A stretch of DNA of 64,000 bases from Chaenocephalus aceratus (GCA_023974075.1 CM043789.1:41809025-41873024), one strand, 5' to 3'; numbered from the stretch's first letter, positions 10,547 to 22,074 are shown. Notes: generated from the sequence alone by a model not told the origin. A program made the numbers and translations.

Positions 10547-12318
10547 CGGAGCGTCCACACTACAGCTTCAAAAAAAGCTTGGAGCTGGGCGTGTCTGAAG
10601 CTTGGGGATTTTATTCGAGCAACGCGACCAACAACCAATCACATGAATCTCCCGCCCCCGACATACAAAACAAAAACCCCCGGGGATTTTATGGGAGCAA
10701 TATATATATAAACTCCCCAAACAGGCGAAAACCTACCAGTTTCACCCACTGTCTCTGCCACCTCCCTCCATGCCTGGTTCCTCCGGTTTGTATCCCGGTA
10801 GGTGAAGAGGGTCTGGTCATACAAAACCGGGTGATTTGCTACAGCGATAATTAGTTTCTCCTCTGACTTTTTTTGAAATATAGAAATGAACGGCGGGATA
10901 TCTCTCCCAGTTTAGACGCGGTTTGATTGGCTACGGCTTGAGCTGTCAGATTTTCCGAAACGGGATTTGATTGGCTGACGCTGGCTACTCCGGCTAGAAG
11001 GGGGAGACGGACCGCTATGCTACCCACAATTCAGTTTGGCGAAAAAGCGAGGCAACGTGACGTCACCCCATTCAAAGTGAATGGGAAGATTAATAATAAT
11101 AATAATACATTTTATTTCGAGGCGCCTTTCAGGACACCCAAGGTCGCCTTACAGTGCATTTAAAAGTTAAAACAGCTAAAACAAAAACGGAACACAATTT
11201 AATCGAACCGACAAGGCAATACAGCAGCATAAAAGCATAAAACAGGCAAGACAAGAGTGGAGTGACGGAGTGAGAGGGGGATCTGTGATAGCAGGTTGAA
11301 TGTGTTTTAGAGTGAGTAGCAGTTTAAACAGGTGGGTTTTGAGGTGGGATTTGAATGTCGTGATGGAGTCAGACTGTTTGATGTGTGGAGGCAGAGAGTT
11401 CCAGAGCCTGGGTGCGGTGCAGCTAAAAGCCCTGGCTCCCATGGTGCTAAGGCGGGAGGTGGGGACAGTCAGGAGTCCGGCTGAGGATGAGCGCAGGGAG
11501 CGGGAGGGGGTGTATTCCTGGAGGAGGTTTGAGAGATAGGTGGGGGTGAGGTTGTTGAGGGCTTTGTATGTAAGCAGAAGGTTTTTGTAGTCAATCCGGT
11601 GCTGAACAGGGAGCCAGTGAAGTTGGATGAGGATGGGGGTGATGTGGTCAGACGATTTGGTACAGGTAATGATCCGGGCAGCCGAGTTTTGAATGATTTG
11701 GAGTCTGTGGAGTAGTTTTGTGGGTAGGCCAGAGAGGATAGCATTACAGTGGTCAATCCGGGATGTGACAAATGCATTAACCAGGATTTCGGTGCTGGAT
11801 TGTGAAAGGGATGGGCGGAGTCTGGAAATGTTGCGGATATGGAAGAAGGCAGTCCGGGTGATGTTTTTTATGTGGGGTGCAAACGAAAGGGTGCTGTCCA
11901 GGATGATGCCAAGGCTTTTAACTTGGCTGGTGAAGGATACAGGGAAGCCGTCGATCATGATGCTTGGGGGTGGGGTGGTTAGGATTTTGGAGAGGGTGTT
12001 TTTTGAGCCGATGAGCAGGGCCTCAGTTTTACTAACATTTAGCTTCAGGAAGTTCCTGCTCATCCAGCTCCTGATATCCTGGAGGCAGGTGGTGAGGGAG
12101 GTGGGCGGGAGGGCGTGTTGGGTTTGGTTGAGATATAGACTTGCGTGTCGTCAGCATAGCAGTGAAAGTGGATGCCATGGTGACGGAGGATTGTGCCTAG
12201 TGGGAGGAGGTAAATGATGAATAGGAGTGGACCCAATACTGACCCCTGGGGGACACCCAGTGAAACAGGAGAACACCCTGACCTTGAAGATTGAAGCTGT
12301 CGACGCTGTAGTGTGGAC
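10547..12318. mobile_element. MITE inside slc45a3 exon, with nested LINE
   Basis: The ends gcgtccacactacagc and gctgtagtgtggacg are inverted repeats. The 5' 500 bp match the intact relative at 53564-54204 (shared words ggagctgggcgtgtctga, ggggattttat, caatcacatgaatctccc). The right end follows a LINE fragment that fills 11093-12290. Coding similarity to slc45a3 stops and restarts at the two ends, so it landed within the exon. No clear target duplication was found. Confidence 0.75.
11093..12290 (-). mobile_element. L2-type LINE fragment (RT C-terminus)
   Basis: On the minus strand the frame includes [13 protein letters not shown] and YADDTQ (reverse transcriptase palm motifs, near 12260-12140), then a 295-codon open stretch (12063-11176) with the usual C-terminal words LGIILD, RIDHCNAILSGLP, LHWLPV and APRLWNSLPP. 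The 3' end shows an ATT microsatellite tail at 11093-11106. The 5' part (endonuclease, N-terminal RT) is missing, as in most LINE copies. A frame change near 12063 breaks it. Confidence 0.9.
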
Positions 12319-12516
12319 GGGCCGACCTCGTGCTGAGTGACACAGCGTTTGTGAGCGTTCCACCAATCATTAAGAGACTGTTTCTGTTGGAGCTGTGCAG
12401 CTGGACAGCACTGGAGAGCTTCATGATCATCTTTGGTGATTTCATGGGTGAGGGATTGTACCGCGGTGTGGCGAGCGCAGAGCCGCTGTCACAGGAAAGA
12501 CTAAACTACGATGAAG
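12319..12516 (+). pseudogene. slc45a3 exon piece 3, 3' part
   Basis: Reads [20 protein letters not shown] then [10 protein letters not shown] and GEGLYRGV...YDEG, the conserved seventh-helix region of SLC45A3. It ends in phase 1 before gtagag at 12517. No stop or shift within this part. Confidence 0.85.
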
Positions 12517-13069
12517 GTAGAGTAAACTTCTTTAGCTGCGCACATTATCTCAACAAATATAGGGATAAAGGAAGGGAGGGGGAAGAGATGAGTGGATGAA
12601 GGGAAAAATGAGGGAAGGGATTAAGGAATGAGGGAAGGGAGGGATTGGTGGATGAAGAGATAATGGAAGGGAGGGCTGAAGGGATGAGGGGTGGAGGGAT
12701 TGTTCAATGAAGGGATAAGGGAAGGGAGGGTTTCCCATTGTAAAGCGTCCTTGGGTTTCGTGAAAAGCGCTATATAAATTGAAATTATTATTATTATGAT
12801 TATTATCATGAAGGGATGAGAGAGTGAGGGATGAATCAGTGAAGGGGGTATGGCTAAGAATGAGGTAGAAATAGGGATGTATGAGTGGAAGGGAGAGGGA
12901 GGTTTGGTTGAGAGAATGGACACAAACGGTGGCAGGATGTTTTGGTCCGGAAAGTAGTATATTAAGCACTGATTAGAGAGGGGGTTGAGGCGTGGCCAAG
13001 CTCCAACATCTAAGCTAACAAATTAAAATCATACATTGTGCTCATCCCTCTGTATTCCCTGCTGTCCAG
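12517..13069. other. Intron: purine-rich repeat and L2 tail
   Basis: Positions 12560-12915 are a strand-biased G/A-rich irregular repeat (gggaaggga, gatgaaggga) interrupted at 12731-12811 by a LINE 3' tail (aagcgtccttgggtttc, then ATT repeats). The end ctgtccag is the acceptor of the next slc45a3 piece. Confidence 0.7.
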
Positions 13070-13330
13070 GTGTGCGTATGGCCAGTCCGGCTCTCTTCCT
13101 GCAGTGCGTGGTGTCCGTGCTCTGCTCCGCCATTATGGACCGATGGATTTCTCTGCTGGGGGCCAGGCTGGTGTACATCAGCAGTGTGGCTCTGATGGTG
13201 TTGGCCACCGCTTGGTGTATCAGACAGTGTGATGACAGTTACTGTCATGGCGGCTGTAACAGGATACATAGTCAGCATCCTTCAGGTGGTGCCCTTCACA
13301 CTGCTGGTTCTCTATCACTCAGATAAACAG
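13070..13330 (+). pseudogene. slc45a3 exon piece 4
   Basis: Phase-1 start joins DEG to VRMASPALFLQC, then MDRWISLLGARLVYISSVAL. Near 13211-13215 one base is missing; the other frame continues VYQTVMTVTVMAAVTGYIV and ends VVPFTLLVLYHSDKQ before gtgaga. Both splice sites look normal. Confidence 0.82.
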
Positions 13331-14021
13331 GTGAGAGAGTCTCCATGCAACACACTTTATGTGCAAACCTTTTTTCACTTTATATTTTAATATCATTATC
13401 ATTTATTTCTGTTCTGTTTATTGCAGCTTTAAGTTAATGCTGCGCATGTTTCATCAAGTTGGTGAAGATGTTTCTTCATTTGCATTAGTTTTGGCACGTT
13501 TGTGTTTTTATATTTACATTGTTTTTTAAGTGCAGTGGGTTTATCCTAATGTAAGTGTTTTAGGCCGTTGAAGTGGGTTTGCATGTGTCGGTCACCGTAC
13601 TTTTTCCTTAACAATAATAATAATATATTCAATTTATATAGTGCTACTCATCTGCCAAGACAAATCTCGAAGTGCTAAGTCCTTGGTAGTATTTCTATTC
13701 GCTTAATGCAGCTAAAGAAATTCTTGCATTTTGTACCATGTGTGGGAAAATACTGTACATTAAATACAAGGGAAGAGAAGTTAAAAAAAGATTTTTCTTG
13801 TAAAAAAAATACTGTTAACCTTTAAAACGTATTGCGACGTTGTTGTTTTTTTATTAAGCATTTCAATGTCATTTGCATTTGAAAACTAGATAAACATAAC
13901 ATTTCAAAATTAAGTAAGGTTGAATGGCCAAAGTCTGGACAAATTATGTTGAATATAGCGTAAAATAATAATAATAATAATAATAATAGGGCCTCTTTAA
14001 ATGTAACTGTGTCCCCTGCAG
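13331..14021. other. Intron with old duplicate and MITE end
   Basis: Positions 13425-13562 duplicate the host sequence around the hAT at 9244-10256. Positions 13614-13680 resemble a LINE 3' tail (ttatatagtgct). Positions 13979-13998 match the 3' end of the TTAA MITE (aatagggcctctttaa). The slc45a3 segment coding for the long cytoplasmic loop should lie around here but is absent. Confidence 0.6.
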
Positions 14022-14136
14022 GTGCTGCCGTCGCTGTGCCAGGGCTATATCGTGCAGCTGGCTCGCACTGTGAGGGCCTACATGGTCTCCGGCTGCTGCT
14101 TCAGCCTGCCGGCCTTTCTCTACTCCACCAAGATGC
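14022..14136 (+). pseudogene. slc45a3 last exon, truncated
   Basis: After cctgcag the frame reads VLPSLCQGYIVQLARTVRAY then MVSGCCFSLPAFLYSTKM, matching the last membrane helix of SLC45A3. At about 14137 similarity stops and LINE coding sequence begins in the same frame, so the final dozen or so codons and the stop are lost. Confidence 0.8.
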
Positions 14137-14778
14137 TGACCTCCAACACTGACCGTCACTCTACAGAAACTGCTCTCCTCGCTGTCTCTGAGGAACTGCA
14201 CACTGCTAAAGCAGCCTCCCTCTCCTCTGTCGTCATCCTGTTGGACCTGTCTGCTGCATTCGACACGGTGAACCATCAGATCCTCCTTCGCACTCTCCAA
14301 GAACTTGGAGTTTCAGGCTCTGCACTTTCCCTCCTCACCTCATACCTCAAAGACCGCACCTACAGGGTAACTTGGAGAGGGTCCGAGTCCGACCCTTGTC
14401 AATTAACTACAGGGGTCCCTCAGGGCTCTGTTCTTGGTCCTCTCCTCTTCTCCCTGTACACAAACTCGCTCGGATCTGTCATTAGCCCGCATGGTTTTTC
14501 ATACCACTGCTACGCTGACGACACTCAATTAATTCTGTCTTTTCCCCGCTCAGAGACCCAGGTCGTCGCACGCATCTCTGCTTGGCAGACATCTCTCAGT
14601 GGATGTCTGCTCACCACCTCAAGCTCAACCTTGAAAAGACTGAACTGCTTTTCCTTCCGGGAAAAGATTGTCCCACTCTTGACCTGACAATCAACATCGG
14701 CACCTCTATTGTTTCCCCGACTCAGACTGCAAGGAATCTGGGTGTGATCCTAGATAACAAACTGTCCTTCACTGCAAA
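14137..14778 (+). mobile_element. L2-type LINE fragment (RT domain)
   Basis: The frame contains [34 protein letters not shown] and CYADDTQ, the reverse transcriptase core of L2-like elements, then a second frame with LNLEKTELL and LGVILDN. It lacks both ends. It is fused in frame to the slc45a3 remnant upstream. Confidence 0.92.
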
Positions 14779-15150
14779 CCAGTGGCGTTTTCTCCTGGAG
14801 GCCAAGGGAAGCCAGGCTTCCCCTGTTTTTTCGGATTGTAGTTAGAATTTTAATAAATAAATAAAAACACTTTGTTTAGTTTTGGAAATTCTTTGTTGTG
14901 TGTTGCTGCCGGCCCGTCTCTCCCCCATTCTCATTGAGTATTTTACAAAGAGTGAAACAGCGCCCCTGTAGATGTTATGGTGAAACAGTAGATTGCACTC
15001 TCTGTTGCGAGAGGAGGCTAGCCGAAATTGGCTTCCCTTGGTGAAAAAAAAAGGAGGGATTGACCAATCAGACAAGGCTCACATCATGCCCCTGCCAACC
15101 TGTGATTAGTCAAGGCCATGCCAAGGGAAGCCAGAGGCGGCTGGCTTCGC
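14779..15150. repeat. Unclassified repeat 'aagggaagccag'
   Basis: Bracketed by cagtggcgttttctcctgg and agaggcggctggcttcg, with the word ccaagggaagccag near both ends and its complement at 15022. It cuts the LINE at 14779. Family not recognised, no coding frame. Confidence 0.45.
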
Positions 15151-15164
15151 ATCAATTTAGTGTT

Positions 15165-15390
15165 GCAGTGACGCGTCCTAAAACCCGGAAGTAAGCTGCG
15201 CTCGGTTTCCCTCAGGTTTCCCTCAACAAAAAAGCAATGGGATTTCTCCAAATGATTTTGGAAAATAGCTCGAAATAAGGTCAGTGGAAAACCAACCTGT
15301 TAGATAAATGCACGTTTTGTTCAGTCGGATAATATCCACATGTCTACCCTACTTTTATAAATTTCGAATCATAAATCTAATCGATAGAAG
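15165..15390 (+). repeat. Interspersed repeat 'gcagtgacgcgtcc', copy 2
   Basis: Same sequence as 6686-6905 with small differences, same orientation. Confidence 0.8.
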
Positions 15391-15995
15391 ATAGATAGCG
15401 TCACTGCACCACTCTCACCGCCGTTAGAAAGTAGCAAGCAACTGAAGCAAGTGCAATTATGGAGGGTGGAGATTTGGAGTATTTAATCAAAAATAATTGC
15501 ACTAAACTTCCGCTACAGCAGCAACAACAACAGTCTGATGATGGGTGTGAGAGAAACTCCTTTTGTAGGGAACGCATGTATTTTAGGCTTTGCAGACCAC
15601 AAAAACCCATATAACACACTACAGGAGAGGGAACGCCCCAAAAAGCGAAATAGGGCCTTTTTATGGAATCCTTCTATAAATTGTGAGACACACGCCGAAA
15701 TGTGAAAACGGAAGCTATTTTTATATCCTTGTATACAGTCAATGATAGGGACTTACATCCTGCTGTGTACTGTTGCTAAGAAACCACTGTGACACTAATG
15801 TCTGGTGCATTATGCTGCAGTCCTCTCCTTCACACTTCATACTGTATGTGTGGTTTGTCTGTACGGTCAGTTAAAGCAAGCATGTACTGATGCTACTGAA
15901 ATCAACCTTTAAAACCTGTTGTAATTACACTTAGTTAATGGCCAATGTGTGCTATCACAATGCAGATTATATATTTATTAAAGCATTTCCCTGAG
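15391..15995. other. No gene recognised
   Basis: Low-complexity gcagcaacaacaac near 15516. No exon, RNA gene or clear element boundary was seen. Confidence 0.4.
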
Positions 15996-16552
15996 CCATT
16001 TGTCTCTTAAAAGGAGGAAACATCTCCTCATCCAGTTCTACACAGCCATCATCCAAAGCATCCTCACATCATCCATCACAGTCTGGTACAGCAGTTCAGA
16101 CAACCTCTCCCGGAATAAACTTCAACGTATCATCAATAAAGCATCACAAATCCCCTGCAGTCCCCTTCCATCGCTCGAATCACTTCACCACCAACGAACT
16201 GTCACAAGGGCAAAGAAAATCATTTCTGACCCCTCCCACCCAGGTCACCATGTCTTCCAACTTCTGCCCTCAGGGAGGCGCTACAGGTCACTGTCCGCCA
16301 AAACCGCCCGCTTCAAAAACAGCTTCTTCCCCTTTGCAATACGGACACTAAATGGACTCTAAATAACCCCAATGAACAATAACAATCCACCACACCTTGA
16401 ACTTTATGTTATGATATGTCTTTGCCCTGTGCTGTGTGTTGTCTTTATTGTCTGTTTATTGTATGTTGAACTGTATGGAACAAGCTGTAATACTCTGCGC
16501 TGAACACGAATTCCAGCCGGGCTGTGTGGTCATTAAAGATTCTAATCTAATC
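15996..16552 (+). mobile_element. Rex1/CR1-type LINE 3' fragment
   Basis: A 120-codon open frame ends at 16362 with YTAIIQSILTSSITVWYSSS, KASQI and LLPSGRRYRSLSAKTARFKN, the C-terminus of Rex1-like LINE polyproteins. The 3' UTR ends attctaatctaatcta, a typical short-repeat tail. Severely 5'-truncated. Confidence 0.85.
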
Positions 16553-17042
16553 TAAAGATAATGCTCCTATATGCTGATCAATGTGTTAACTGCATTTTTC
16601 ATTCATAAGTTTCTATTTTTATTTTGTTCTTTTTGATTTTCTACAATCATTTATTTATTTTGATACTTGTATTAATTATTTTGAATGAAGTTCACTACAG
16701 ACAGAGTAGACAGGTAACATTGTTAAATAAATGTTGTTTTGTGTCTCGTTTTTTATTATTATTATTAATGTTATCATCATTATTTAAATAAGGATTACTA
16801 TTATTATAAAATGGTTGCCTTTTATCAGATGCTAATACAGTATATCGGCATTGGTTGCTCTGCTCTGGATATTGATATAATTGAAACTGTAAAAATACAG
16901 AGATTTATGAACAAGTGTAGATTAGTTATATTATTGCACCAGATTCAGAATCAAGGCTGCATATCCTTCACCGTTTTGTATTCCCAAAAACACTGGCAGG
17001 TACGTTTAAAATAAATAATTATTATGATTTAACAGATAATTT
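16553..17042. other. AT-rich, nothing assigned
   Basis: AT-rich sequence with short ATT runs. Open frames lack similarity to anything I know. Confidence 0.4.
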
Positions 17043-17458
17043 AGTTTAGGATAATTGTTGCACTTACGTGTGTGTGGCCTAGCATTACTATACTTGTGGG
17101 GACCTAAATCTGTTTACACAGTCACGTGTGGGGACTCGCCTCCCTTATGGGGACCAAATGGAGGTCCCCATAAGGGAATCATTAATTTTAGGGTGAAGAC
17201 TTGGTTAGGGTTAGGATAGGGTAAGGGTAAGGTTAAAGTTAAGGTAAGGGTTAGGATTAGGGTTAGGGTTAGGCATGTGTTGGTTATGGTTCAGGTTTAG
17301 GATAAGTCTCCAGGAAATGCATGTAAGTCAATGTAATGTCCCCTGAAGTGATGTATACATGGTGTGTGTGTGGTGTGTGTGTGTGTGTGTGTGTGTATGA
17401 TTATGTAATTGTTTACAATATGTTTCCCAGCTCCTGTGTGTGTGTATGGTGTGCATAT
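17043..17458. repeat. 'GGGGACC' repeat with telomere-like and TG tracts
   Basis: Contains inverted words atggggacc/ggtccccat (17139-17175), then a degenerate run of gggtta-type units (17207-17276) and a (TG)n stretch (17358-17400). The 'tggggacc' block with ttaggg-like filler is a common fish repeat. It is not evidence for a telomere. Confidence 0.6.
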
Positions 17459-18060
17459 CAGCGCCATATAGATAGAAGATTTACGACAACGGAAGTCCAA
17501 AAACGGTTATCGTCACGTGGTTCATGTAGACGAGGATCGTTCCCCGGAAGTTCATGGCGGGCAATGTGAATGCATTGATAACAGGAGATAGAACTACGAT
17601 TTGTGGTAATTATTAGTGAATAAAGGATTTGATTTGCAATATTTATACAACAAATCGATATGCGTATGTATTTACATCAATATGTTTTCAAAATAAAATA
17701 GAATTTGCTAATATTAAGTGATAATATTAGGATTAGTGTGAACAACTAGTTTACATGTTACTAACAGTGCCTTGGTTAAAGAGCCTGTTGCTGTTTATTT
17801 ACAGCTTTGAATTCTTTCAAACCAATATTATCTTCTTAAACTTGTATGGTAGTCAGGAGCATCACTTTCTAATGTTTGTTATATTTAGAGGGAGGGGATC
17901 TAAAGTAATGCTTTACAATTCAGATTAGATTCACAATCTAAATTCATGGTAGTTTTCAGTAATCCCATGGTAACAGCGGACACAAGTTATCTAAATGACT
18001 AATGTCATCTTTATGGCTTTCAGAAAGGACAGGAGACCCACAGGTGGACTATCAAAGGAC

Positions 18061-18079
18061 TAGCAGCAGCAGCAGCAGC

Positions 18080-18141
<62 letters not shown>

Positions 18142-18166
18142 TGATGATGATGATGATGATGATAAA
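18061..18166. repeat. (CAG)n and (GAT)n microsatellites
   Basis: About 25 CAG units with one AAG interruption (18061-18138), followed by (GAT)n to 18166. Depending on frame it would read as poly-Gln then poly-Asp, but no coding context supports translation. Confidence 0.95.
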
Positions 18167-18268
18167 TGTGTTGTTTTAGGAACATCCATTGCAAATACAT
18201 GGAATTCAATAAACATTGAATAGCATATCATGCAGTTTGTCGGTGCCTTTTCCTCCGTGTTGTCCTGG

Positions 18269-18345
18269 TTTGCTGTGCTGCCTCCTAGTCGCCACCATGG
18301 TTTGCTGTGCTGCCTCCTAGTCGCCACCATGGTTTGCTGTGCTGC
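18269..18345 (+). repeat. Tandem triplication over a THAP start codon
   Basis: A 32-bp unit (tttgctgtgctgcctcctag ... accatgg) occurs at 18269-18300 and 18301-18332 and begins a third time at 18333. Each full unit ends with gccaccATGG, so the Kozak-like start is duplicated. Confidence 0.9.
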
Positions 18346-18457
18346 CTGGGGATGCTCAAAACGCTCCGAGAAAGGAGTACGAATGTACGGCTTCCCCACT
18401 GACACAGAGCGGAGGAAGCAGGAGCAATTTCACGACCAACAGCAACAAAATATGTGA
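18329..18457 (+). pseudogene. THAP-domain start, truncated
   Basis: Forty-two codons from an ATG in a gccaccATGG context read MVCCAAWGCSKRSEKG then YGFPTD and stop. The C-x4-C start, AAWGC and the F-P motif are typical of the first half of a THAP zinc finger. The second Cys-His pair and the AVPTIF box are missing. Best read as the 5' end of a P-element-like transposase carried by the surrounding element. Confidence 0.7.
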
Positions 18458-19195
18458 TGTAATTATATACAAACACTGCATTTGCACTTTTTCACAAAAC
18501 GAAAACCACACCATTGGGAAAGCTTAATGTTTTGTTTAATACAAAAAAACAGGGAAAGGCTTGAAAAACACTGAGAGTTGAGACTCAGGGTGCAGGGTGA
18601 GGGTCTCAGTGCAGGTATTCAGGCTCCATTGAATCCCCCTCTGGTTCTTGTGCTGAAAGAGGGAGTAACAGACAGGAGAAAGGGTTATACACACAGCACA
18701 CCTATTGGATGGGAAATGCCTCGGGGAGATAAGGTGTTTACTTATATAAAACAGTAGTATTAAACTTACCTTGTGTTTTCACTCTCACTTAAGTCCCTCT
18801 CCCTTTGCCATCAATCCAGAATCAGCTGAGCTGCAACATTATACAGACAGGTAATAATCAACAGAATCACAAGGACACAATATGGCTCTGCTAAAACACT
18901 CACTCTTACACGCACCAAAGTTATATCTAATATTTAACTCCCTCCACCCCCGCATACAATCCCGTTTAGAAGCCCCTCTTCTCTAATTCAACATGTTGGA
19001 CGAAATGACATTAAGAGAATGGAATTTACAATTAAAAGGCTGTTCAACGTGTGTTGATCCGGTATCCTAGCTGAATCTGTTATCTGTAACGTTCCCTAAA
19101 TCTACTAATTTAGGGATAATCCACTGACATCCTTTAATACACATGTTAATTTGAATCAGATGTACTGATAATATCCGCAATATAAATCTTTATAC

Positions 19196-20224
19196 TAGGG
19201 CTGTCAAACGATTAACATTTTAATCAGATTAATCAAAGCTTAAAAATTAATTAATCATGATTAATCACCATTCGAACTATGTCTAAAATATGCCATTTAT
19301 TTATGTATATTGTTGGGAATGGAAAGATAATGAAAGAAGGCGGATATATCCATTTAACATACAGAATCTATGTTTATTATAACATTTTTCTGTGTGTCAA
19401 AATGAAAGACAGCCCACACCTATCAATCATCAAACCGTGGGGTCTTAATTCATTACGTGTTGATTTCTATCAACGGGGGAATACTTCAGGAAAGTCGACA
19501 GGGGGGTGGGGCTAGTGGAGTACTTCGTGACCACAGAGTGTGAACGTTGTGATCAGCTGTTTCAGCGCAGTTCTCCAATGGCGGGGGGGAGTCTCCCTCC
19601 GCAGCCGGTTGGCGTAGTTTTGGCACAAGTCCGTTGTACAGACCGACGTTAACAGCAGCCCTGTTTGTGCACACGGAGACCGACTCTGTCGTCCGGTGAT
19701 CTAACCGCCTTCTGGAAAAGCTTCACAAGTACGTCGGTACGCAAATGCGCTTTGTGACACAAGTGACGGTACGCATTTCAGATTACGCACATAACCTGCG
19801 TACCAGTTATGTGCACCCCTGTACTACAGCAAAAGTATTCTCCTTCGGGACTTCCTGCAACAACACCACGCCGTTATCTTGATTCTGATTGGCCAGGAGA
19901 CATTATCAAAGATGTTCTATTGAGAAGACGATCACTACGTGACAAAAGTTTTCAAAACCGTTTCTGGTCTTCGGTATTTCCAGACAAGTGGCTACTGAAA
20001 TCAATCTTACTAACTGCTGTCTGTGCAATTCTCGGCGCGAGTTGGCGGACATTATTTGGGGCTAAGCCATTTCTTGGTATGGGTGTAGCCTACCCCAGCC
20101 ATACCCTGGCGCTGCCACTGGTGGGATGTATGTGGCGGGCCATTCTGCACATGCGTTAAATGCGTTAAATATTTTAACAACGCAAAAAATTTCCGCCGTT
20201 AACGCGATAATTTTGACAGCATTA
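19196..20224. mobile_element. hAT-like element 'TAGKGCTGTCAAA', copy 2
   Basis: Ends tagggctgtcaaacg and tttgacagcatta with near-identical 8-mers ctttatac/ctttaaac outside (7 of 8). It is the inverted homolog of 9244-10256 over its whole length, including the internal 'ggtatggctgggg' piece. No transposase frame. Confidence 0.82.
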
Positions 20225-20424
20225 CTTTAAACTTCTTCTTACCTTTAAAAGTCACCGTCACAAACGGCCTATTATGCTGCAACTCTACAGCTCTGCTAGC
20301 CTTGGCGCTAACTTCCGGGGAACGATTGAGAGGCTCCACGATCCGCCATTGCTGTAAAAAAGTGGTCCATTGGAGTAAACGGAGATGACGTAACTCTCAG
20401 TCTATATGGCACTGGAACATATGT

Positions 20425-20734
20425 GCAAATATATTTGTATACTTTTATTTTGGATTTAGGGGAGTATTGGGTTGGCTAACGAAAGCTCTGATGTGCTGTA
20501 TTAATATTTTTTGCATTGTATATTTAGTTGTTGGAGACCCTCGAAAAAGAGATGGTTCATCTTTCCTTAAATCAAGTTTGAAGTGACCATTCAAAGTGTA
20601 CAGATGTACTTTGTGTGACTCTGCTGAACCACCAGAGGGCCTCTTTGCACAGAGCATCAGCCTTCCTTTAAGCTACAGAACATTCATGTAGGAGTGGTTT
20701 CGGGGACCGTGCCTTCAGTGTCGCTGCCCCCCCC
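20425..20734. other. No gene recognised
   Basis: Unassigned sequence between the P-like element and a LINE tail. Confidence 0.35.
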
Positions 20735-20935
20735 CCTCTGGAACTCCCTCCCTGCTGAAATCAACCCTGAAATCTGTTCAACAAAGCCTTCCAACATTAA
20801 CTCACTCACCCCCCCTGCAATGTAACACTTCCATTTCTGCCCCCTGTGTATGTCTTGTGTATGTCTTGTTTCTTTGTTAAGCGACCTTGGGTTGATGAAA
20901 GGCGCTATATCAATTAAAGTTATTATTGTTATTAG
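20735..20935 (+). mobile_element. L2-type LINE 3' tail
   Basis: Has the degraded coding end (ctctggaactccctccc) and the standard tail gcgaccttgggttgatgaaa, ggcgctatatcaatta and ATT repeats. Confidence 0.8.
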
Positions 20936-21359
20936 TGGTTTTATAAATCATACTGAATATTAAAAACTCCCTTAGTAAGAGGATATTGTTTACTCAGGGC
21001 AGTTATACTTAAGTCCCTAATCGAGTGGAATTAATTGAAATTGTATTCATATAAATAAATAAAAATAGCAAAGAACATAATTGATATATCATGACGTCAA
21101 TAGTAATACAAAGTAAAACAAAAAAGTAAAATAATAATAATAATAGACAGTCATAAAATGTGCACTTAATGTCCTCGCTGATACAGAACATAATTTATGA
21201 CAGAAGATTACAAATATAAGAATTATAAAAAGAAGATATGATTGCTATTTTGTACTTAATAAGTATAATTATAATAATAACTTAAATGTATATTGTGCAT
21301 TTCATTAACTCACTGATGCTTATATTAGTTGTGCACATCTACTCCACTATTAATTTAAT
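20936..21359. other. AT-rich, nothing assigned
   Basis: No exon or element end was recognised. Confidence 0.4.
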
Positions 21360-21745
21360 CCCTTTGGTTACTTCACAGATCTGGATGAATGATGTGAAAT
21401 ATAACCAAGTGTTGAATCAGACTTTAGTTCCACCTGGAGTAAATCCACCAGCTACCCTGCAGTCTACAAAGTCATTCAGACTAGCTGCACCTTCACCAGC
21501 TCTGAGAACACTTTCATGATCAATCATTATAAAATATATATATATATTATTCTGAAATGGACCAATCTGCACAACGACTACTTTTACTGTCTTTCACTAT
21601 ATTTAGATGAGAATACTTTTCTACTTTCACTTCAGGAACATTTTGAATGCAGGACTTTTACTGCAACAGAGTATTCCTACACTCTGATACTTCTACTTTT
21701 ACTCAAGAACAAGATCTGAGTACTTCTCCCACCTCTGCCTGTATA
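21360..21745 (-). mobile_element. 'tactt/cacctctg' MITE, partial copy
   Basis: Shares a long stretch (ccaccagctaccctgcagtc, gatcaatcattat, ttctactttta) with the fuller copy at 42365-42880 in inverse orientation, and ends cttctcccacctctgcc. Another part lies at 22075-22395 in the opposite orientation, so the two form a large inverted pair about 330 bp apart. Confidence 0.7.
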
Positions 21746-22074
21746 TTGTACAGTGTGAGTATTTTCTTCACTACAGGATGTTGTCAGAAACCCTAACCCT
21801 TTCACGGATAGAGGCTACGACAGTGGACAGCTTTTCAAAAGGGGTTTTCTTGTATATGCATGGGCTTTGATGGCATGGTTGCACCCACTACATAGGACCC
21901 TATTGCATCATCCCATACACTGCCACTCAGTGGAAGTATACTCACCCCCCTTCTTCGTCTCAGGGACAGTTGCTGCACGATGCAGGACAAACAGCCCTGA
22001 AGCAGATCTTAGTGGTTATTATTGTGTCCGTCTCATCAATCACTGTATCGTGTTTAGCCGCTGTACAGCAGAGG
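21746..22074. other. Spacer between inverted MITE copies
   Basis: No gene recognised. An open frame reading through 21867-22103 shows no family similarity. Confidence 0.35.

Larger units (their letters stand above)
17459..20414. mobile_element. P/THAP-like DNA transposon remnant
   Basis: Short inverted ends cagcgccatatag and ctatatggcactg (one mismatch) enclose 2.96 kb. Flanking 8-mers gtgcatat and gaacatat agree at 6 of 8 positions, the duplication length of P-type elements. Inside, 18329-18457 encodes the start of a THAP domain. A matching 'ttccccggaag' block occurs near each end (17535 and 20317, inverted). A hAT copy is inserted at 19196-20224. The transposase body is gone. Family assignment is an inference from the THAP start and ends. 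Confidence 0.6.

Noticed and set aside
14022..14687. A genuine transporter-reverse transcriptase fusion gene
   Set aside because: The upstream exons are broken, and the RT part is a truncated LINE with a further frame change near 14650.
17207..17276. Telomere
   Set aside because: The ttaggg-like units are few and degenerate, and sit in an interspersed repeat far from any end.
18002..18223. Poly-Gln/poly-Asp reading frame
   Set aside because: CAG and GAT microsatellites inside a transposon remnant; no exon signals around it.
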